DNA from: an uncultured Clostridia bacterium
GTDB lineage: Bacteria > Bacillota > Clostridia > TANB77 > CAG-508
Assembly: GCA_947594935.1 (NCBI GenBank)
Contig: CANQEM010000005.1
Span: 1 to 64,000, forward strand
DNA length: 64,000 bases
Reading direction: 5' to 3'
In this document: positions 20,434 through 33,538 of the stretch, one piece after another
How the letters are laid out: each line of letters begins with the position of its first letter
How positions within the stretch are numbered: position 1 is the first letter of the stretch
Notes under the pieces: model-generated
Seen by the model: only the letters and a program-made list of their open reading frames with translations
What the model was told of the DNA's origin: nothing
The model's database searches: none
Program-made: the position numbers and the translations under genes

Positions 20434-23142
20434 TTACTTGCAATCGTACCAATTAGTTGCTTCTGAAATATCTGCAATTAGTGGTACATCTAAATTGACT
20501 GCTGTCTCCATTTCATTTTTTAATATTTGCTTAACTTTTTCAATTTCAGCTTTTGGTGTTTCTATCATCATTTCATCATGAACTTGTAACACAATTTTAG
20601 CTTTTAAATTTTCTTCTTTTAATTTGTTATACACCCTTATCATTGCAATTTTCATGATGTCTGCTGCTGTTCCTTGAATTGGTGTGTTCATTGCTGCTCT
20701 TGAACCAAACTGCCTAACCATATAATTATTAGATTTAAGTTCTGGAATATATCTTCTCCTATGAAATAGGGTTTCAACATAACCTTTATTTTTTGCTTCT
20801 TCTGTTATGTTTTCCATATAGTTCTTTATTCCTTGATATTCAGCTAAATATTCATCAATATATTGCTTTGCTTGTTTTCTTCCTATTCCTAATTGTTCAC
20901 TTAAACCGAAGTCGCTTATTCCGTACACTATTCCAAAATTTACAGCTTTTGCACTTGACCTTTGCTCTTTTGTTACTTCATCAATTGGAGTTTTAAATAC
21001 TTTTGATGCTGCTTGTTTATGAATATCTTCATTATTTTTAAATGCTTGTATCATGTGCTTATCTTGTGAAATATGTGCTAAAACTCTAAGTTCTATTTGT
21101 GAATAGTCTGCATCAATATATACTTTACCATCTTCTGGTTCAAATATTTTTCTTACTTGTTTTCCAAGTTCAAATCTTGTTGGAATATTTTGTAAATTTG
21201 GTTCTGTTGAGCTTATTCTACCTGTTGCTGTGATTGTTTGATGGAAAAATGAGTGAATTCTTTTTGTAACTGAGTTTATATATGGTTTTAAGCCTTCAAC
21301 ATAAGTAGAGTTCAATTTCATTAGTTGCCTGTAATCTAAAATTTCTTCGATAATAGGGTCTTCTTTTTTTAGTTTTTCTAAAACATCTACATCTGTTGAA
21401 TAACCACTCTTTGTTTTTTTGATTACTGGTAATTTTTTCTTTTCAAATAGTATTTCGCCTAATTGCTTAGTTGAGTTGATGTTAAACTCCTCTCCTGCCA
21501 TTTCATAAATGATTTTAGTTTTGATTTCTAGTTGCTCTTTTAATAAATTTCCAAATTTATCTAGTTCTTCTTTGTTTGCATACATTCCATTCCACTGCAT
21601 TTCAGATAAAACTTCCACTGTTGGAATTTCAATGTCTTTGAACAACTCTAAACTTCCTATTTGCTCTAACTTTTCAGTTAACTTGGTTTCTAGTTGTTTA
21701 ATAATATATGTTTTAAAAGCTAATTTTTCTGTGTTATATTTTTTTAATTCATCATCATTTTTTTCAGCCATTTCAAATAAATTCATCTGTGTTTCAGTTT
21801 CTTCTGGTTTTTTGATATAATCATCTATATTTATTCCAAGTTCAGTTTCTGCAATGTCATTAAGTGTTAACTTGTTGTTTGTTGGGTTTAATAGATATTG
21901 AGCAATTTTTGCATCAAAATCTAAACCATTTAACTTTATGCCTTCTTGTTTTAATAAGATATATGTTTTACTTAAATGTGTTCCTACTTTTTTTATATTT
22001 ATATTTTCTAGGACTTCTTGAAATTCCTGTATTTTATGATTTTTTGACAAATCAACTATATATACTTGTTTTTCTGCATATATTCCGATTGATGTTATTT
22101 TTTCTTTGATAATTTTTTCTGGGCTATCGTCTTTGTTGGTTTCTATTTCAAATATCATTTTATTTTCAAGTTTTATATTTGAAATTGCTTCTTCAACTTC
22201 ATCTTCTTTTATTTGATATGTTTCTTGCTTTTCTTCTAATTGTGTGCTTTCTTCGCCTTCTAAATTAAATTTTTCTATGTATCTTTTAAAATTCAGTTCT
22301 TTAAATAATCTTAAAACTTCTTGCTTGTTCCAATCTTGTATCTTCAATTCTGCTAATGTATCTTTAATTGGTACCTCGCAATTTATTGTTCCTAAGGTTC
22401 TTGAAAGTTCTGCTAATTCCTTGTTATTTTCTATATTTTCCTTTTGCTTACCTTTTAAATTTGTTTCTCCCGCTTCTACTTTCTTATATAAATCATCAAT
22501 TGTTCCATATTCTTGTATCAACTTCAAAGCTGTTTTTTCGCCAATTCCTGGCACTCCTGGAATATTATCTGATGTATCGCCTTGTAAACCTTTTACTTCA
22601 ATTAACTGTTTTGGTTTAATCCCATAAGTTTCTATTATTTTGGATTCATTGTATAAATCTGTTTCAGTTTTTCCACCTTTTGTATGTGGTATTCTTATTG
22701 TTATATTGTTTGTTGCTAATTGAAAAGTATCTCTATCTCCTGAAAGAATTGTAACTTCTAGTCCCTCTTTTTCTCCATATCTTGACAATGTTCCAAGTAT
22801 ATCATCTGCCTCATAGCCTTCCATTTCAATAATGTCAATATTCATCGCTCTTAATACTTCTTTTATCATTGGCATTTGCATAGCTAGTTCATCTGGCATT
22901 CCTTTTCTTGTTGCTTTATACCCCTCATACATTTTATGCCTAGCAGTTGGAGCTTTTAAATCAAAAGCCACCGCCATATATTGTGGTTTTACATCATCTA
23001 AAAGTTTAAATAGTATTGCTAAAAAGCCATATACAGCATTTGTATATTTTCCATCTTTTGTTGTGAGCATTTTACTTCCCATTATCCCATAAAAAGCTCT
23101 ATTCATTATGCTGTTTCCATCAATCAATACTAATTTTTCCAT
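20434..23142 (-). CDS. polA: DNA polymerase I
   Basis: 5'-3' exonuclease domain plus DYSQIELRVLAHIS and HDEMMIE polymerase motifs. Confidence 0.97.
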   Translation of the reverse strand: MEKLVLIDGNSIMNRAFYGIMGSKMLTTKDGKYTNAVYGFLAILFKLLDDVKPQYMAVAFDLKAPTARHKMYEGYKATRKGMPDELAMQMPMIKEVLRAMNIDIIEMEGYEADDILGTLSRYGEKEGLEVTILSGDRDTFQLATNNITIRIPHTKGGKTETDLYNESKIIETYGIKPKQLIEVKGLQGDTSDNIPGVPGIGEKTALKLIQEYGTIDDLYKKVEAGETNLKGKQKENIENNKELAELSRTLGTINCEVPIKDTLAELKIQDWNKQEVLRLFKELNFKRYIEKFNLEGEESTQLEEKQETYQIKEDEVEEAISNIKLENKMIFEIETNKDDSPEKIIKEKITSIGIYAEKQVYIVDLSKNHKIQEFQEVLENINIKKVGTHLSKTYILLKQEGIKLNGLDFDAKIAQYLLNPTNNKLTLNDIAETELGINIDDYIKKPEETETQMNLFEMAEKNDDELKKYNTEKLAFKTYIIKQLETKLTEKLEQIGSLELFKDIEIPTVEVLSEMQWNGMYANKEELDKFGNLLKEQLEIKTKIIYEMAGEEFNINSTKQLGEILFEKKKLPVIKKTKSGYSTDVDVLEKLKKEDPIIEEILDYRQLMKLNSTYVEGLKPYINSVTKRIHSFFHQTITATGRISSTEPNLQNIPTRFELGKQVRKIFEPEDGKVYIDADYSQIELRVLAHISQDKHMIQAFKNNEDIHKQAASKVFKTPIDEVTKEQRSSAKAVNFGIVYGISDFGLSEQLGIGRKQAKQYIDEYLAEYQGIKNYMENITEEAKNKGYVETLFHRRRYIPELKSNNYMVRQFGSRAAMNTPIQGTAADIMKIAMIRVYNKLKEENLKAKIVLQVHDEMMIETPKAEIEKVKQILKNEMETAVNLDVPLIADISEATNWYDCK

Positions 23143-23160
23143 TTCAAATATTCCTTTCGT

Positions 23161-24186
23161 TTAATTATTAAATATTTCATTGACTTTTTCTAATGTTTTA
23201 CTGCGGTCTAAAATTTTTCCAATTGTTTTTTCTTCAATCTTTCTCCTGATATAGTCTATTATTGAGCCTATTAGTAGTATGGCAATTGTGCACACAAAGA
23301 TATGTAATATTAAATTAAGTGTTGGTGCTGTGTAATATGCTTCTGTTTTTAATATTTTTTTCCATACTGCTTCATTAAAAAATTCATTATCATGTAACAG
23401 CAAAACTCCTAAGCATGATGAAGAAAAAAATGTAATTAGTTTGTTGTTTTTTATTTGCATTTTTTTGAATAAATCTAATAATAGGACTGCTATAATTATA
23501 GACCCAAATTGATTGTTTCTTAAATAAATTCTTTCACTAGCAACAAGTAAACCTCCTAGTATAAATATAATATCACCTATCTTATTTTTGAAAATACATA
23601 CATCAAATTTTGATATATATCCACCAATTAGTGCTACATATAGAACTGATACGATTTCTCCAAAAGGCTCTACATCTGTGTTATATATCATACCTAGGCA
23701 TGTTGGAATTATTGTTATGGCTATACCTAGAATCAATAATAATATTAAATAATTTTGCTTCGTTAATTTATTTAATGTTGGTCTTATTAGTGGTATCAAT
23801 ATATAAATTGATAAATATGCAGTTATAAACCAATTTACTTTAAATGATATTGGAAATATTGAATATGCTAAATATTTTTGAAATTCATCACCTAGTAATA
23901 CTATCATGACTATGTTTGTAAGTATCGCATAAAATATGGTTTCTAAGATTAGTTTTATTATTTTTTGTACTTTAAATTTATACTGGAACAAAAAATATCC
24001 TGTTATAATTACAAAACCATTTGAGGCAAGTCTGCCTATAATCAAGCCTATATGTGACACAAATTGGTTACCTATCATTGTTTCCGCGTCTTGTATCCCA
24101 CCATGTAAGCAATAGTGATGTATGATTATCAATATCATACATAATATTCGTAATAGTTCTAAATTTCCTTTTCTTTCTGATTTCAT
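23161..24186 (-). CDS. Acyltransferase family 3 membrane protein
   Basis: N-terminal LELLRILCMILIIIHHY and about 10 TM segments. Confidence 0.85.
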   Translation of the reverse strand: MKSERKGNLELLRILCMILIIIHHYCLHGGIQDAETMIGNQFVSHIGLIIGRLASNGFVIITGYFLFQYKFKVQKIIKLILETIFYAILTNIVMIVLLGDEFQKYLAYSIFPISFKVNWFITAYLSIYILIPLIRPTLNKLTKQNYLILLLILGIAITIIPTCLGMIYNTDVEPFGEIVSVLYVALIGGYISKFDVCIFKNKIGDIIFILGGLLVASERIYLRNNQFGSIIIAVLLLDLFKKMQIKNNKLITFFSSSCLGVLLLHDNEFFNEAVWKKILKTEAYYTAPTLNLILHIFVCTIAILLIGSIIDYIRRKIEEKTIGKILDRSKTLEKVNEIFNN

Positions 24187-24200
24187 TTTTTCCTCTCATG

Positions 24201-25265
24201 CTATTTATTTTTTATCATTATATAATGTGTTTTTGTTTCGTCAGTTTTTTTGAAGCCTAGCTTTTCATATAATTTAATAGCTTTTTCATTTATTTTAAAT
24301 GCTTGTAATTTTACATCTTTTTCTTGATTTTCAAGTAAAATTTCTTTTAATATTGCGGTTCCAATTCCTCTATTTTGGTATTCTGGTTTTATGCAGATAT
24401 TACCGATTTCAAAAGTATTGTTTTCAATTTCTTCTCCGTTATAGAAACCTACTAGCTTATTTTTTAAATATACTAACTCGATGTTTTTTGAGTTCTCTTT
24501 CATAAACTTGCTAAATAATTTCTTTTGTATATCTTCATTCCACTCTCCATAGATGTTTTCTACATATTTTTGATATACTTCCTTTTTTAGATTATATATA
24601 AATTGTATTTCTTCCTGGTTTCCATTTTTATGTGGTTTTATTTCTAGATTAGGTACATCCCAACTTAATCTGATATTTCTTTGTGTAATTTCATTTTCAA
24701 GATGTTGGCTTTCCTTCTCTGAACTAATGCGGTCATTAGCCAAAGCTTGTGCATCTATTGAAAATATACATCCACAGTATTTCTGCATGTATAATCCTAA
24801 TTCACGTGCTTTTGCTTGTCCTTCTCTAAAACCTACTCTAAAATCACGGTAAATAAATTCCAGTCCGTATTTTTTTGCGATGTTTTCCCCTATTTCTTTT
24901 ATAATCTCATGTTTTTGATATGGGCTTACTAGTAAAGTTGTTGTGATTGCATCATATCCATGTTCTTTTGCATATTTTGCAGTTTGTTCTAATCTTACTG
25001 GATAGCAATAATCTTTACAGCGTGTGTTTATGCCTTTTGCTACATTTTCACAAAATGTAGTTAAGCCATATTCTTCTTCAAAGATTGCTTTTACACCTAT
25101 TTTTTTACTGTATTCTTTTAAAGTGTCTCGCCTTGTTTTGTATTCAATATATGGGTGAATATTAGGGTTGTACCAATATATTGTTGGTTCTATTCCCTCT
25201 GTTCTAAGTGAATCAATACAATATACACTACAAGGTGTGCAACATGTGTGCATAAGTAATTTCAT
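24201..25265 (-). CDS. queH: QueH (epoxyqueuosine reductase) fused to C-terminal GNAT acetyltransferase
   Basis: N-term MHTCCTPCSVY...YCGCIFS (DUF208/QueH); C-term ICIKPEYQNRGIGTAILKEI GNAT motif A. Confidence 0.88.
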   Translation of the reverse strand: MKLLMHTCCTPCSVYCIDSLRTEGIEPTIYWYNPNIHPYIEYKTRRDTLKEYSKKIGVKAIFEEEYGLTTFCENVAKGINTRCKDYCYPVRLEQTAKYAKEHGYDAITTTLLVSPYQKHEIIKEIGENIAKKYGLEFIYRDFRVGFREGQAKARELGLYMQKYCGCIFSIDAQALANDRISSEKESQHLENEITQRNIRLSWDVPNLEIKPHKNGNQEEIQFIYNLKKEVYQKYVENIYGEWNEDIQKKLFSKFMKENSKNIELVYLKNKLVGFYNGEEIENNTFEIGNICIKPEYQNRGIGTAILKEILLENQEKDVKLQAFKINEKAIKLYEKLGFKKTDETKTHYIMIKNK

Positions 25266-25287
25266 TTTTTCACACTTCTTTCTAAAT

Positions 25288-26841
25288 TTACTTTACTCCT
25301 TCAATTACAACATAGCTTTCAAAGTCTGTTACTTTGAAGCCTTCTAAATCATATAGTTCTTTATCTGCTTTTTCAATCATGTAAACATTATTTTCATTGT
25401 TTTCTAATTCTGAAATGTCCTCAAAATGATAGTTTCCAAAGCTTATAACTTGCCTAAATGGCATATCTGGTGCATCATATTCCACTGTTTCCACAAATTC
25501 TTTTGTGTTGTATTTTGTATAAAATAGTACATAAATATATGGTTCTTTTATTTTATCTGTAATATGTATTTGCTTGTCTTCAAGGTTCGAAATATATGAA
25601 ATTGGTTCTTTTAGATTATCTTCAAATGTGTGTAGTTTATTACTATCTTGCATTATATATGTGTACATGAATAATATAAAAGAAATTACATACATGGCAA
25701 TTACTGCATAAGTTATCTGTTTTTTTTGGCAAATAAAGTCAATTCCTAAAATCGTATAATAAATAATTGGTATAAATATTATATTTAAACGATTTATATT
25801 AGGCTCACATATTGGAATTATGCAGATTGCAGCAATAAACCATAGATTAAATATCCAACTATATTTTATTTCCGAATTTGATTTTTTACAGAAGTTTCGT
25901 ACAACTCCCATTACTGTAAATGCAATAGAAAGCATGTAAATTACACCAAAACCATCAATTGCATTCCAGTCAAGTCCGTCATCTTGCAATAAAAGTATTG
26001 GTATTGCTTCTTTTATGTTTTCAAAAGATATTGATGTTATGCTTTGAAAACGATTAACTTCTAATTTTGGAATTGTCATAAATGGTAAATTTATTTGTGG
26101 CAAGTCAAAGGTGTTTATTAAAACATATAATATGATTGGTAATGCAATAATCGTAACAATTCCAAGTGAAACTAGTCCTTGAATAATTGTGATTTTCTTT
26201 TGCTTATATAAAATTATTAGTAGCGGAATTATAAATACTGGTAAAAATAAATATGATGTACCATACGCATACGCACTAATTCCCGCTATTACAAAGCCCG
26301 AGTAATAAAATGGCTTTTTATTATCTTCCAAACCTTTTATAATAAAAAATACTGACAGCAAAATCAAATCTGGAAATAAGTTAGATTCCAAGCCCCACCT
26401 ACTTTTCATGATATGCCATGGACATATCACAAAAAAGGCTAGCCCAATTCTTGCAATTCTAGGGTTTGCAATTCTTTTTAATATTAAATACATTATCACT
26501 ACTGATATTGAACTAATAATTGCCATTGGTAAACGAATTGCTAAAACATTTAAGCCAACAATGTATATAAATGGAATTATAAGATAAGTTAATAGCGCAT
26601 TTTGTCCGCTTCCCCATGCTTTTAAAAATACAGGCATGAAATTGCCATTTCTATCAATTCCATAATTTGCAATGCTAAAAGCTTCATATCCAGAAGATAT
26701 TTCATCTACATTTATAGCATCAGGTAAATGTGCAATTCCAATTACTCTAATTGCAACACCTATCAATATCAATATGATGATACTAATTTTATATCTTTTA
26801 TTTACATCTATTTTCTTTATTTTATCGCATATACGCATCAT
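25288..26841 (-). CDS. GT39/ArnT-like membrane glycosyltransferase
   Basis: DEISSGYEAFSIANYG...DRNG motif and multi-TM topology. Confidence 0.75.
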   Translation of the reverse strand: MMRICDKIKKIDVNKRYKISIIILILIGVAIRVIGIAHLPDAINVDEISSGYEAFSIANYGIDRNGNFMPVFLKAWGSGQNALLTYLIIPFIYIVGLNVLAIRLPMAIISSISVVIMYLILKRIANPRIARIGLAFFVICPWHIMKSRWGLESNLFPDLILLSVFFIIKGLEDNKKPFYYSGFVIAGISAYAYGTSYLFLPVFIIPLLIILYKQKKITIIQGLVSLGIVTIIALPIILYVLINTFDLPQINLPFMTIPKLEVNRFQSITSISFENIKEAIPILLLQDDGLDWNAIDGFGVIYMLSIAFTVMGVVRNFCKKSNSEIKYSWIFNLWFIAAICIIPICEPNINRLNIIFIPIIYYTILGIDFICQKKQITYAVIAMYVISFILFMYTYIMQDSNKLHTFEDNLKEPISYISNLEDKQIHITDKIKEPYIYVLFYTKYNTKEFVETVEYDAPDMPFRQVISFGNYHFEDISELENNENNVYMIEKADKELYDLEGFKVTDFESYVVIEGVK

Positions 26842-28336
26842 AATTTTCTATTTCCCCTACAAGTTTAAAATTTTCTTTTACATATTTAATAACTTTTAAA
26901 GGTGTTTGCCAGTTCAATGCCTCTCCATCTTTTTTTAGTAGGTATATCGTTTTTTCATCTGTAATGTTTTCTATTTTTTGTATTACGCCTTCTTCTCCAT
27001 CTTTTCCTAGATTTCCTTTTAAAAGCATATCAAAATCTTTTGTATAATTATCAATTGGAATAGTGTAAATTGCAGCTTCTGCATCTAATACATACACTTT
27101 ATTCCCTTCATTTTCTTTTTCTTTGATATATTTATCAAATTCGATAATCTTGTTTTTTAAATCTGCCTCTATTTCTATATTTTTATAGTGTGCAATTTCT
27201 TGGTTGAGTTTGCCTTCTTGTAATTTTAATATGTAATTATTTAAACTAGTTATCCCTACAATGGCAGTAAATGTACACATTGTTACCCAAATGATTAGTG
27301 TGATAGTTTTATAATGCAATTTTTTATGTTTATAGTTTATCTTTTTATATATTTGTTTTCTTATTAAGAAAACGCTGTAACTAAATGTTATTAAAAGAAT
27401 TGTTATTCCAATTAGAAAATGAATTTTATCAGAAATTGGATATATAACAGTTAACATTGGTAAACTATAAAGTGTTAATTTTTGTAAAGTTTCAAATTCT
27501 TCTTTTTCCTTTTTTCTAATTTTTATTATAATACTTGCTACAACAGTTGCCACAACAATGATTGGCATTGCAAATGATAAAATTTTAATTACAATATCTT
27601 TTGTACGTAATAAACTACTATATGGCACATTGTTATTAAATGTAGCTATTCCATATACTGCATAGCTCATAAAATCTTGAAATGAATTAGTTACAAGTAA
27701 ATATACTAATAATATAATACATGGAATAGCAATTCCAATTATTCTTTTCCCTATTTCCTTTAAAGTTGGTTTTATGTCTTGCTTTTTAGTTATTTTAATT
27801 AGTGGTGCAATAACAGTTCCAATGGCTATCATTAGTCCTATACTTTGTTTTGTACAAATGGCAAGCCCTGCCAGTACTCCAATTAAAAGTGGCTTTTCAT
27901 CATTTTTTAGTTCTAAATATAAAATGATTAAACATAAAAGTAAAGCCATATAATTGTAATCAATGCAAAATACATCTTTAAATAGCCAGCCTATTGATAT
28001 TGTAACTATTAAACTAAAATTTGTTTCTTTAACAGTTGTTTTTAATATTTTAAAAATCATGTATAATATTGCTGTTGCAAGTATTGCCGTTAAAATTCGC
28101 ATCATAATCAATTCATTTGATATTAGTTTTAAAAAAACGCTGTTTATAAATGGTAGTAGTGGAGTTGTGATTGTGCTTATATCTTTATAAGGCAATTTTC
28201 CGTCTGCTATGTTTTTTGCAACATTATAGTTCCAAAGTTCGTCTAAGTCTCCAACTTGGTTTATTATAATTACACTCAAAACCATAATAAATATAAAGAT
28301 TATTAAAAGATACTCTTTTTTTAAAAATCTTTTCAT
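26822..28336 (-). CDS. GT-C-type membrane glycosyltransferase-like protein
   Basis: GDLDELWNYNVAKNIADGKLPYKD N-terminal motif, multi-TM. Confidence 0.65.
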   Translation of the reverse strand: MKRFLKKEYLLIIFIFIMVLSVIIINQVGDLDELWNYNVAKNIADGKLPYKDISTITTPLLPFINSVFLKLISNELIMMRILTAILATAILYMIFKILKTTVKETNFSLIVTISIGWLFKDVFCIDYNYMALLLCLIILYLELKNDEKPLLIGVLAGLAICTKQSIGLMIAIGTVIAPLIKITKKQDIKPTLKEIGKRIIGIAIPCIILLVYLLVTNSFQDFMSYAVYGIATFNNNVPYSSLLRTKDIVIKILSFAMPIIVVATVVASIIIKIRKKEKEEFETLQKLTLYSLPMLTVIYPISDKIHFLIGITILLITFSYSVFLIRKQIYKKINYKHKKLHYKTITLIIWVTMCTFTAIVGITSLNNYILKLQEGKLNQEIAHYKNIEIEADLKNKIIEFDKYIKEKENEGNKVYVLDAEAAIYTIPIDNYTKDFDMLLKGNLGKDGEEGVIQKIENITDEKTIYLLKKDGEALNWQTPLKVIKYVKENFKLVGEIENYDAYMR

Positions 28337-28355
28337 GAGTTTTCCTTTCTGATTT

Positions 28356-29363
28356 CTAGCTTTCCATATAGCTATATCCTAAATGTTGATATGCTGGTGG
28401 TAATACCATTCTTCCTCTTAAAGTTCTAGCTATAAAGCCAATTTGAATTAAATATGGCTCATACACATCTTCAATTGTGTCAACTTCTTCACCAATTGTT
28501 GCAGCTAATGCTTCTATTCCAACAGGTTTTCCAGAATATTGAACAATCATTGTTTCTAAAAGTTTTCTATCAATTTCATCTAAGCCTAATTCGTCAATTT
28601 CAAGCTTATTCAAGGCGTGTTTTGTAATTTTTAAATTGATTTCTCCATCACCTAAAACTGCTGCATAATCTCTAACTCTTTTTAATAATCTATTTGCAAT
28701 TCTTGGTGTTCCTCTTGACCTTCTAGCAATTTCAACTGCTGCTTCTTCTTGAATTTTGACTTCTAATATACTGCTAGAACGTTTTACAATTTTAGTTAAA
28801 TCTTCAACAGAATATAGTTCTAATCTATGTACAATTCCAAATCTATCTCTTAAAGGTGTTGTTAATGCACCAGCTTTTGTTGTTGCACCAATAAGAGTGA
28901 ATTTAGGTAAATCAAGCCTAATTGACCTAGCGCTTGGACCTTTTCCTATAATAATATCTAATGTGTAATCTTCCAAGGCTGGGTATAAAATTTCTTCAAC
29001 ACTTTTGCTAAGCCTATGAATTTCATCAATAAATAACACATCAAATTCTGATAAATTTGTTAATAATGCTGCTAAATCTCCTGGCTTTTCTATTGCTGGT
29101 CCAGAAGTGATTTTTATATTTGCATTCATTTCATTTGATATAATATTTGAAAGTGTGGTTTTTCCTAATCCTGGTGGTCCATAAAGTAAAACATGGTCAA
29201 GGGCTTCTCCTCTTTTTTTCGCCGCTTCTATATATATTTTCATATTCTCTTTTATTTTATCTTGTCCAATATATTCATCCAAAGTTTTGGGTCTTAGCGA
29301 ATTTTCTAGCCTTTCTTCCACAGAGTTTTCTAGTTCTGGGTTTATTATTCTTTCTTCTTCCAT
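28356..29363 (-). CDS. ruvB: Holliday junction helicase RuvB
   Basis: [22 protein letters not shown] motifs. Confidence 0.96.
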   Translation of the reverse strand: MEEERIINPELENSVEERLENSLRPKTLDEYIGQDKIKENMKIYIEAAKKRGEALDHVLLYGPPGLGKTTLSNIISNEMNANIKITSGPAIEKPGDLAALLTNLSEFDVLFIDEIHRLSKSVEEILYPALEDYTLDIIIGKGPSARSIRLDLPKFTLIGATTKAGALTTPLRDRFGIVHRLELYSVEDLTKIVKRSSSILEVKIQEEAAVEIARRSRGTPRIANRLLKRVRDYAAVLGDGEINLKITKHALNKLEIDELGLDEIDRKLLETMIVQYSGKPVGIEALAATIGEEVDTIEDVYEPYLIQIGFIARTLRGRMVLPPAYQHLGYSYMES

Positions 29364-29378
29364 ATATATCTTCCTTTC

Positions 29379-29870
29379 TCAGGCTGTATATGTATTTTCA
29401 ATAAAATCTTCTATTATTTTTATGATTTTTCTATTATTTGATATGTATTTTACAGGTTCAAAAGTTTTTGCTTTTTCAATTGCTCCTTCTAATTCTTCGA
29501 CTTCATTAACACCTATAATATAACCTTTTTGCGTGAAGGCTTGTACTATCTCTTTTTGGTGGTCATTTACATGTTCGCCATATTGATGTTTTCTTGGCAC
29601 TGCAATTACTTTTTTTCCTAATTTTAAAGATGATACAATTGATGCCCCTCCGCCATGTGTGATGATAAGTGAGGCTTGTTTTTGATATTCACCTATTTTG
29701 GTTTTTGAAATTAGTGCAAATTGCTTCATGTTTTTACTTTCATATTTTGTATATCCTGCTTGTACGATAACTTCTTCTTGAATTACCTTTTTTTCTATCA
29801 GCTTATCCACTTCTTCTAATAATCTGTGGAAACTGTTATTTTGAGTTCCTAGCATAATAAATATCATTAA
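29379..29870 (-). CDS. Alg13/PssE-like glycosyltransferase subunit
   Basis: MIFIMLGTQNNSFHRLLEEVD and ITHGGGASIVSSLKLGKKVIAVPR; likely start internal to the ORF track entry. Confidence 0.85.
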   Translation of the reverse strand, partial: LMIFIMLGTQNNSFHRLLEEVDKLIEKKVIQEEVIVQAGYTKYESKNMKQFALISKTKIGEYQKQASLIITHGGGASIVSSLKLGKKVIAVPRKHQYGEHVNDHQKEIVQAFTQKGYIIGVNEVEELEGAIEKAKTFEPVKYISNNRKIIKIIEDFIENTYTA

Positions 29871-30373
29871 AATATTACCCCTCCGTATACCGCTTTTGGA
29901 TATAGTTTTAACATTTCTTCCCATTGCACAATAAATAAATCTGCAATTGGATAAATTAGTCTGCCTGTTGCGGTTTTTTTATTTATATTTGCCATTGTTT
30001 CTATATAAATAATTTTACTTCCAAAAATCTTGCCTAAAATGCACATTGGACCTGCTGTATGTGTTCCTGTTGTTATGATTATTTTCGGTCTTATTTTACA
30101 ATATAAATATACTGTTTTTATGCACAAATATAAATATTTAAAAATATAACTAAAAAGTTTTGCTCTTGTTCCATAAGGTAGAAAATATAATTTATTTCCA
30201 TATTCTTCTTTTAAGCTTATATTTGATTCATCTTTTTCTGTGATGATGTTATAGTCATATTTTTTAAATAATGGTTTTAATTGCAATAATTCTTCGAGAT
30301 GTCCACCTGTACTAGAAATGAATAGTATCTTTTTCCTCATTTTCAAGCTTTTTCCTTTCTGATTTTCTAACAC
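29867..30373 (-). CDS. Alg14/PssD-like glycosyltransferase subunit
   Basis: ISSTGGHLEELLQL, TTGTHTAGPMCILGK. Confidence 0.85.
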   Translation of the reverse strand: MLENQKGKSLKMRKKILFISSTGGHLEELLQLKPLFKKYDYNIITEKDESNISLKEEYGNKLYFLPYGTRAKLFSYIFKYLYLCIKTVYLYCKIRPKIIITTGTHTAGPMCILGKIFGSKIIYIETMANINKKTATGRLIYPIADLFIVQWEEMLKLYPKAVYGGVIF

Positions 30374-30418
30374 CCTTATTATATCGTTTTTTTCTTTTTA
30401 TGTCTAGCAATTTGCAAA

Positions 30419-30455
30419 AAAACTAAGATTTTTAAATCAAAATCTTAGTTTTTAA
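30419..30455 (-). terminator. Terminator after dnaJ
   Basis: ACTAAGATTTT/AAAATCTTAGT stem with T-run. Confidence 0.7.
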
Positions 30456-30457
30456 TC

Positions 30458-31615
30458 TTATCCGAATAGTCCACGCTTTTTTACTGGCGGTTGCTCGTTC
30501 ATTGTTTTTGCAAGTTGCGTTAACAAGTCTCGTTGCTCTTTTGTCAACCTTTTTGGAGTTTGAACAATAACAGTAAAAATAAAGTCTCCCTGCATTGATG
30601 AATTAACATTTTTAAAGCCTTTATTTCTGATTGTAAATTTAGAACCTGTTTGTGTGGCTTCTGGAATTTTATAAAATTCTTTTGTTCCATCTACCATTGG
30701 TATTTCAAGTTCAGCTCCAAGAGTTGCTTGTGTAATTGTAATAGGCACTTCGCATAATACATTATTTCCTTTTCTGGTGTAAACACCATGCCTTTTTATT
30801 CTAACTGTTATATATAAATCTCCATTTTGTCCGCCTTTTTCTCCTGGTTCACCTTCTCCTCTTAGTGCAACAGATTGGTCATCATCAATTCCTGCTGGTA
30901 TATGAACTTTGATTTTTGGCTGTTTTCTAACAGTTCCTCTACCTTTACATATATCACATGGTTCTTTGATGATTTCTCCTGTTCCATGACAATCTGGACA
31001 TGTTCTAGTTGTTTGCACTTGCCCTAAAATAGTATTTTGTACTTGTTTGATTTGCCCTGTTCCTTGGCAGTTTGGACATTTCATTGGGTTTGTTCCCGGC
31101 TTTGCACCAGTTCCATGGCAATGACTACATTTTTCATTTCTTGTAATTACTATTTCTTTGTCTACACCTAAGTAAGCTTCTTCAAAAGATATTTCCATCC
31201 TTAGGTTTAAATCTGCACCTCTTTTAGGTCCTGTTTGCCTTCTTGATTGCTTGCCACCAAAACCTGTAAAAAATGAAAATATATCTCCTAAGTCTCCAAA
31301 ATCTCCAAAGCCATCAAACCCAGAACCATTATAAGAATAATATCCGCCTTGCCCTCCAAAAGGACCTCCGGCTCCTCCAAAGCCTTGTGGTCCATCTGGT
31401 CCAAATTGGTCATACATTCTTCTTTTTTGAGGGTCTGACAAAGTTTCATAAGCTTCATTTACTTCTTTAAATTTTGCTTCTGCTTCTTTTTTGTTGTCGG
31501 GGTTTGCGTCTGGATGATATTGTTTTGCCAATTTTCTAAATGCTTTCTTTAATTCATCATCTGTCGCATTTTTATTGACTCCTAGCACTTCATAATAGTC
31601 TCTTTTACTAGCCAT
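30458..31615 (-). CDS. dnaJ: Chaperone protein DnaJ
   Basis: J domain, G/F region, four CxxCxGxG repeats. Confidence 0.97.
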   Translation of the reverse strand: MASKRDYYEVLGVNKNATDDELKKAFRKLAKQYHPDANPDNKKEAEAKFKEVNEAYETLSDPQKRRMYDQFGPDGPQGFGGAGGPFGGQGGYYSYNGSGFDGFGDFGDLGDIFSFFTGFGGKQSRRQTGPKRGADLNLRMEISFEEAYLGVDKEIVITRNEKCSHCHGTGAKPGTNPMKCPNCQGTGQIKQVQNTILGQVQTTRTCPDCHGTGEIIKEPCDICKGRGTVRKQPKIKVHIPAGIDDDQSVALRGEGEPGEKGGQNGDLYITVRIKRHGVYTRKGNNVLCEVPITITQATLGAELEIPMVDGTKEFYKIPEATQTGSKFTIRNKGFKNVNSSMQGDFIFTVIVQTPKRLTKEQRDLLTQLAKTMNEQPPVKKRGLFG

Positions 31616-31633
31616 CGTTTTTTCCTTTCAATC

Positions 31634-33493
<1,860 letters not shown>

Positions 33494-33538
33494 CTAAAAT
33501 ATATTTTAAAATTTAATAACTTAAATTATTGATTTGAG

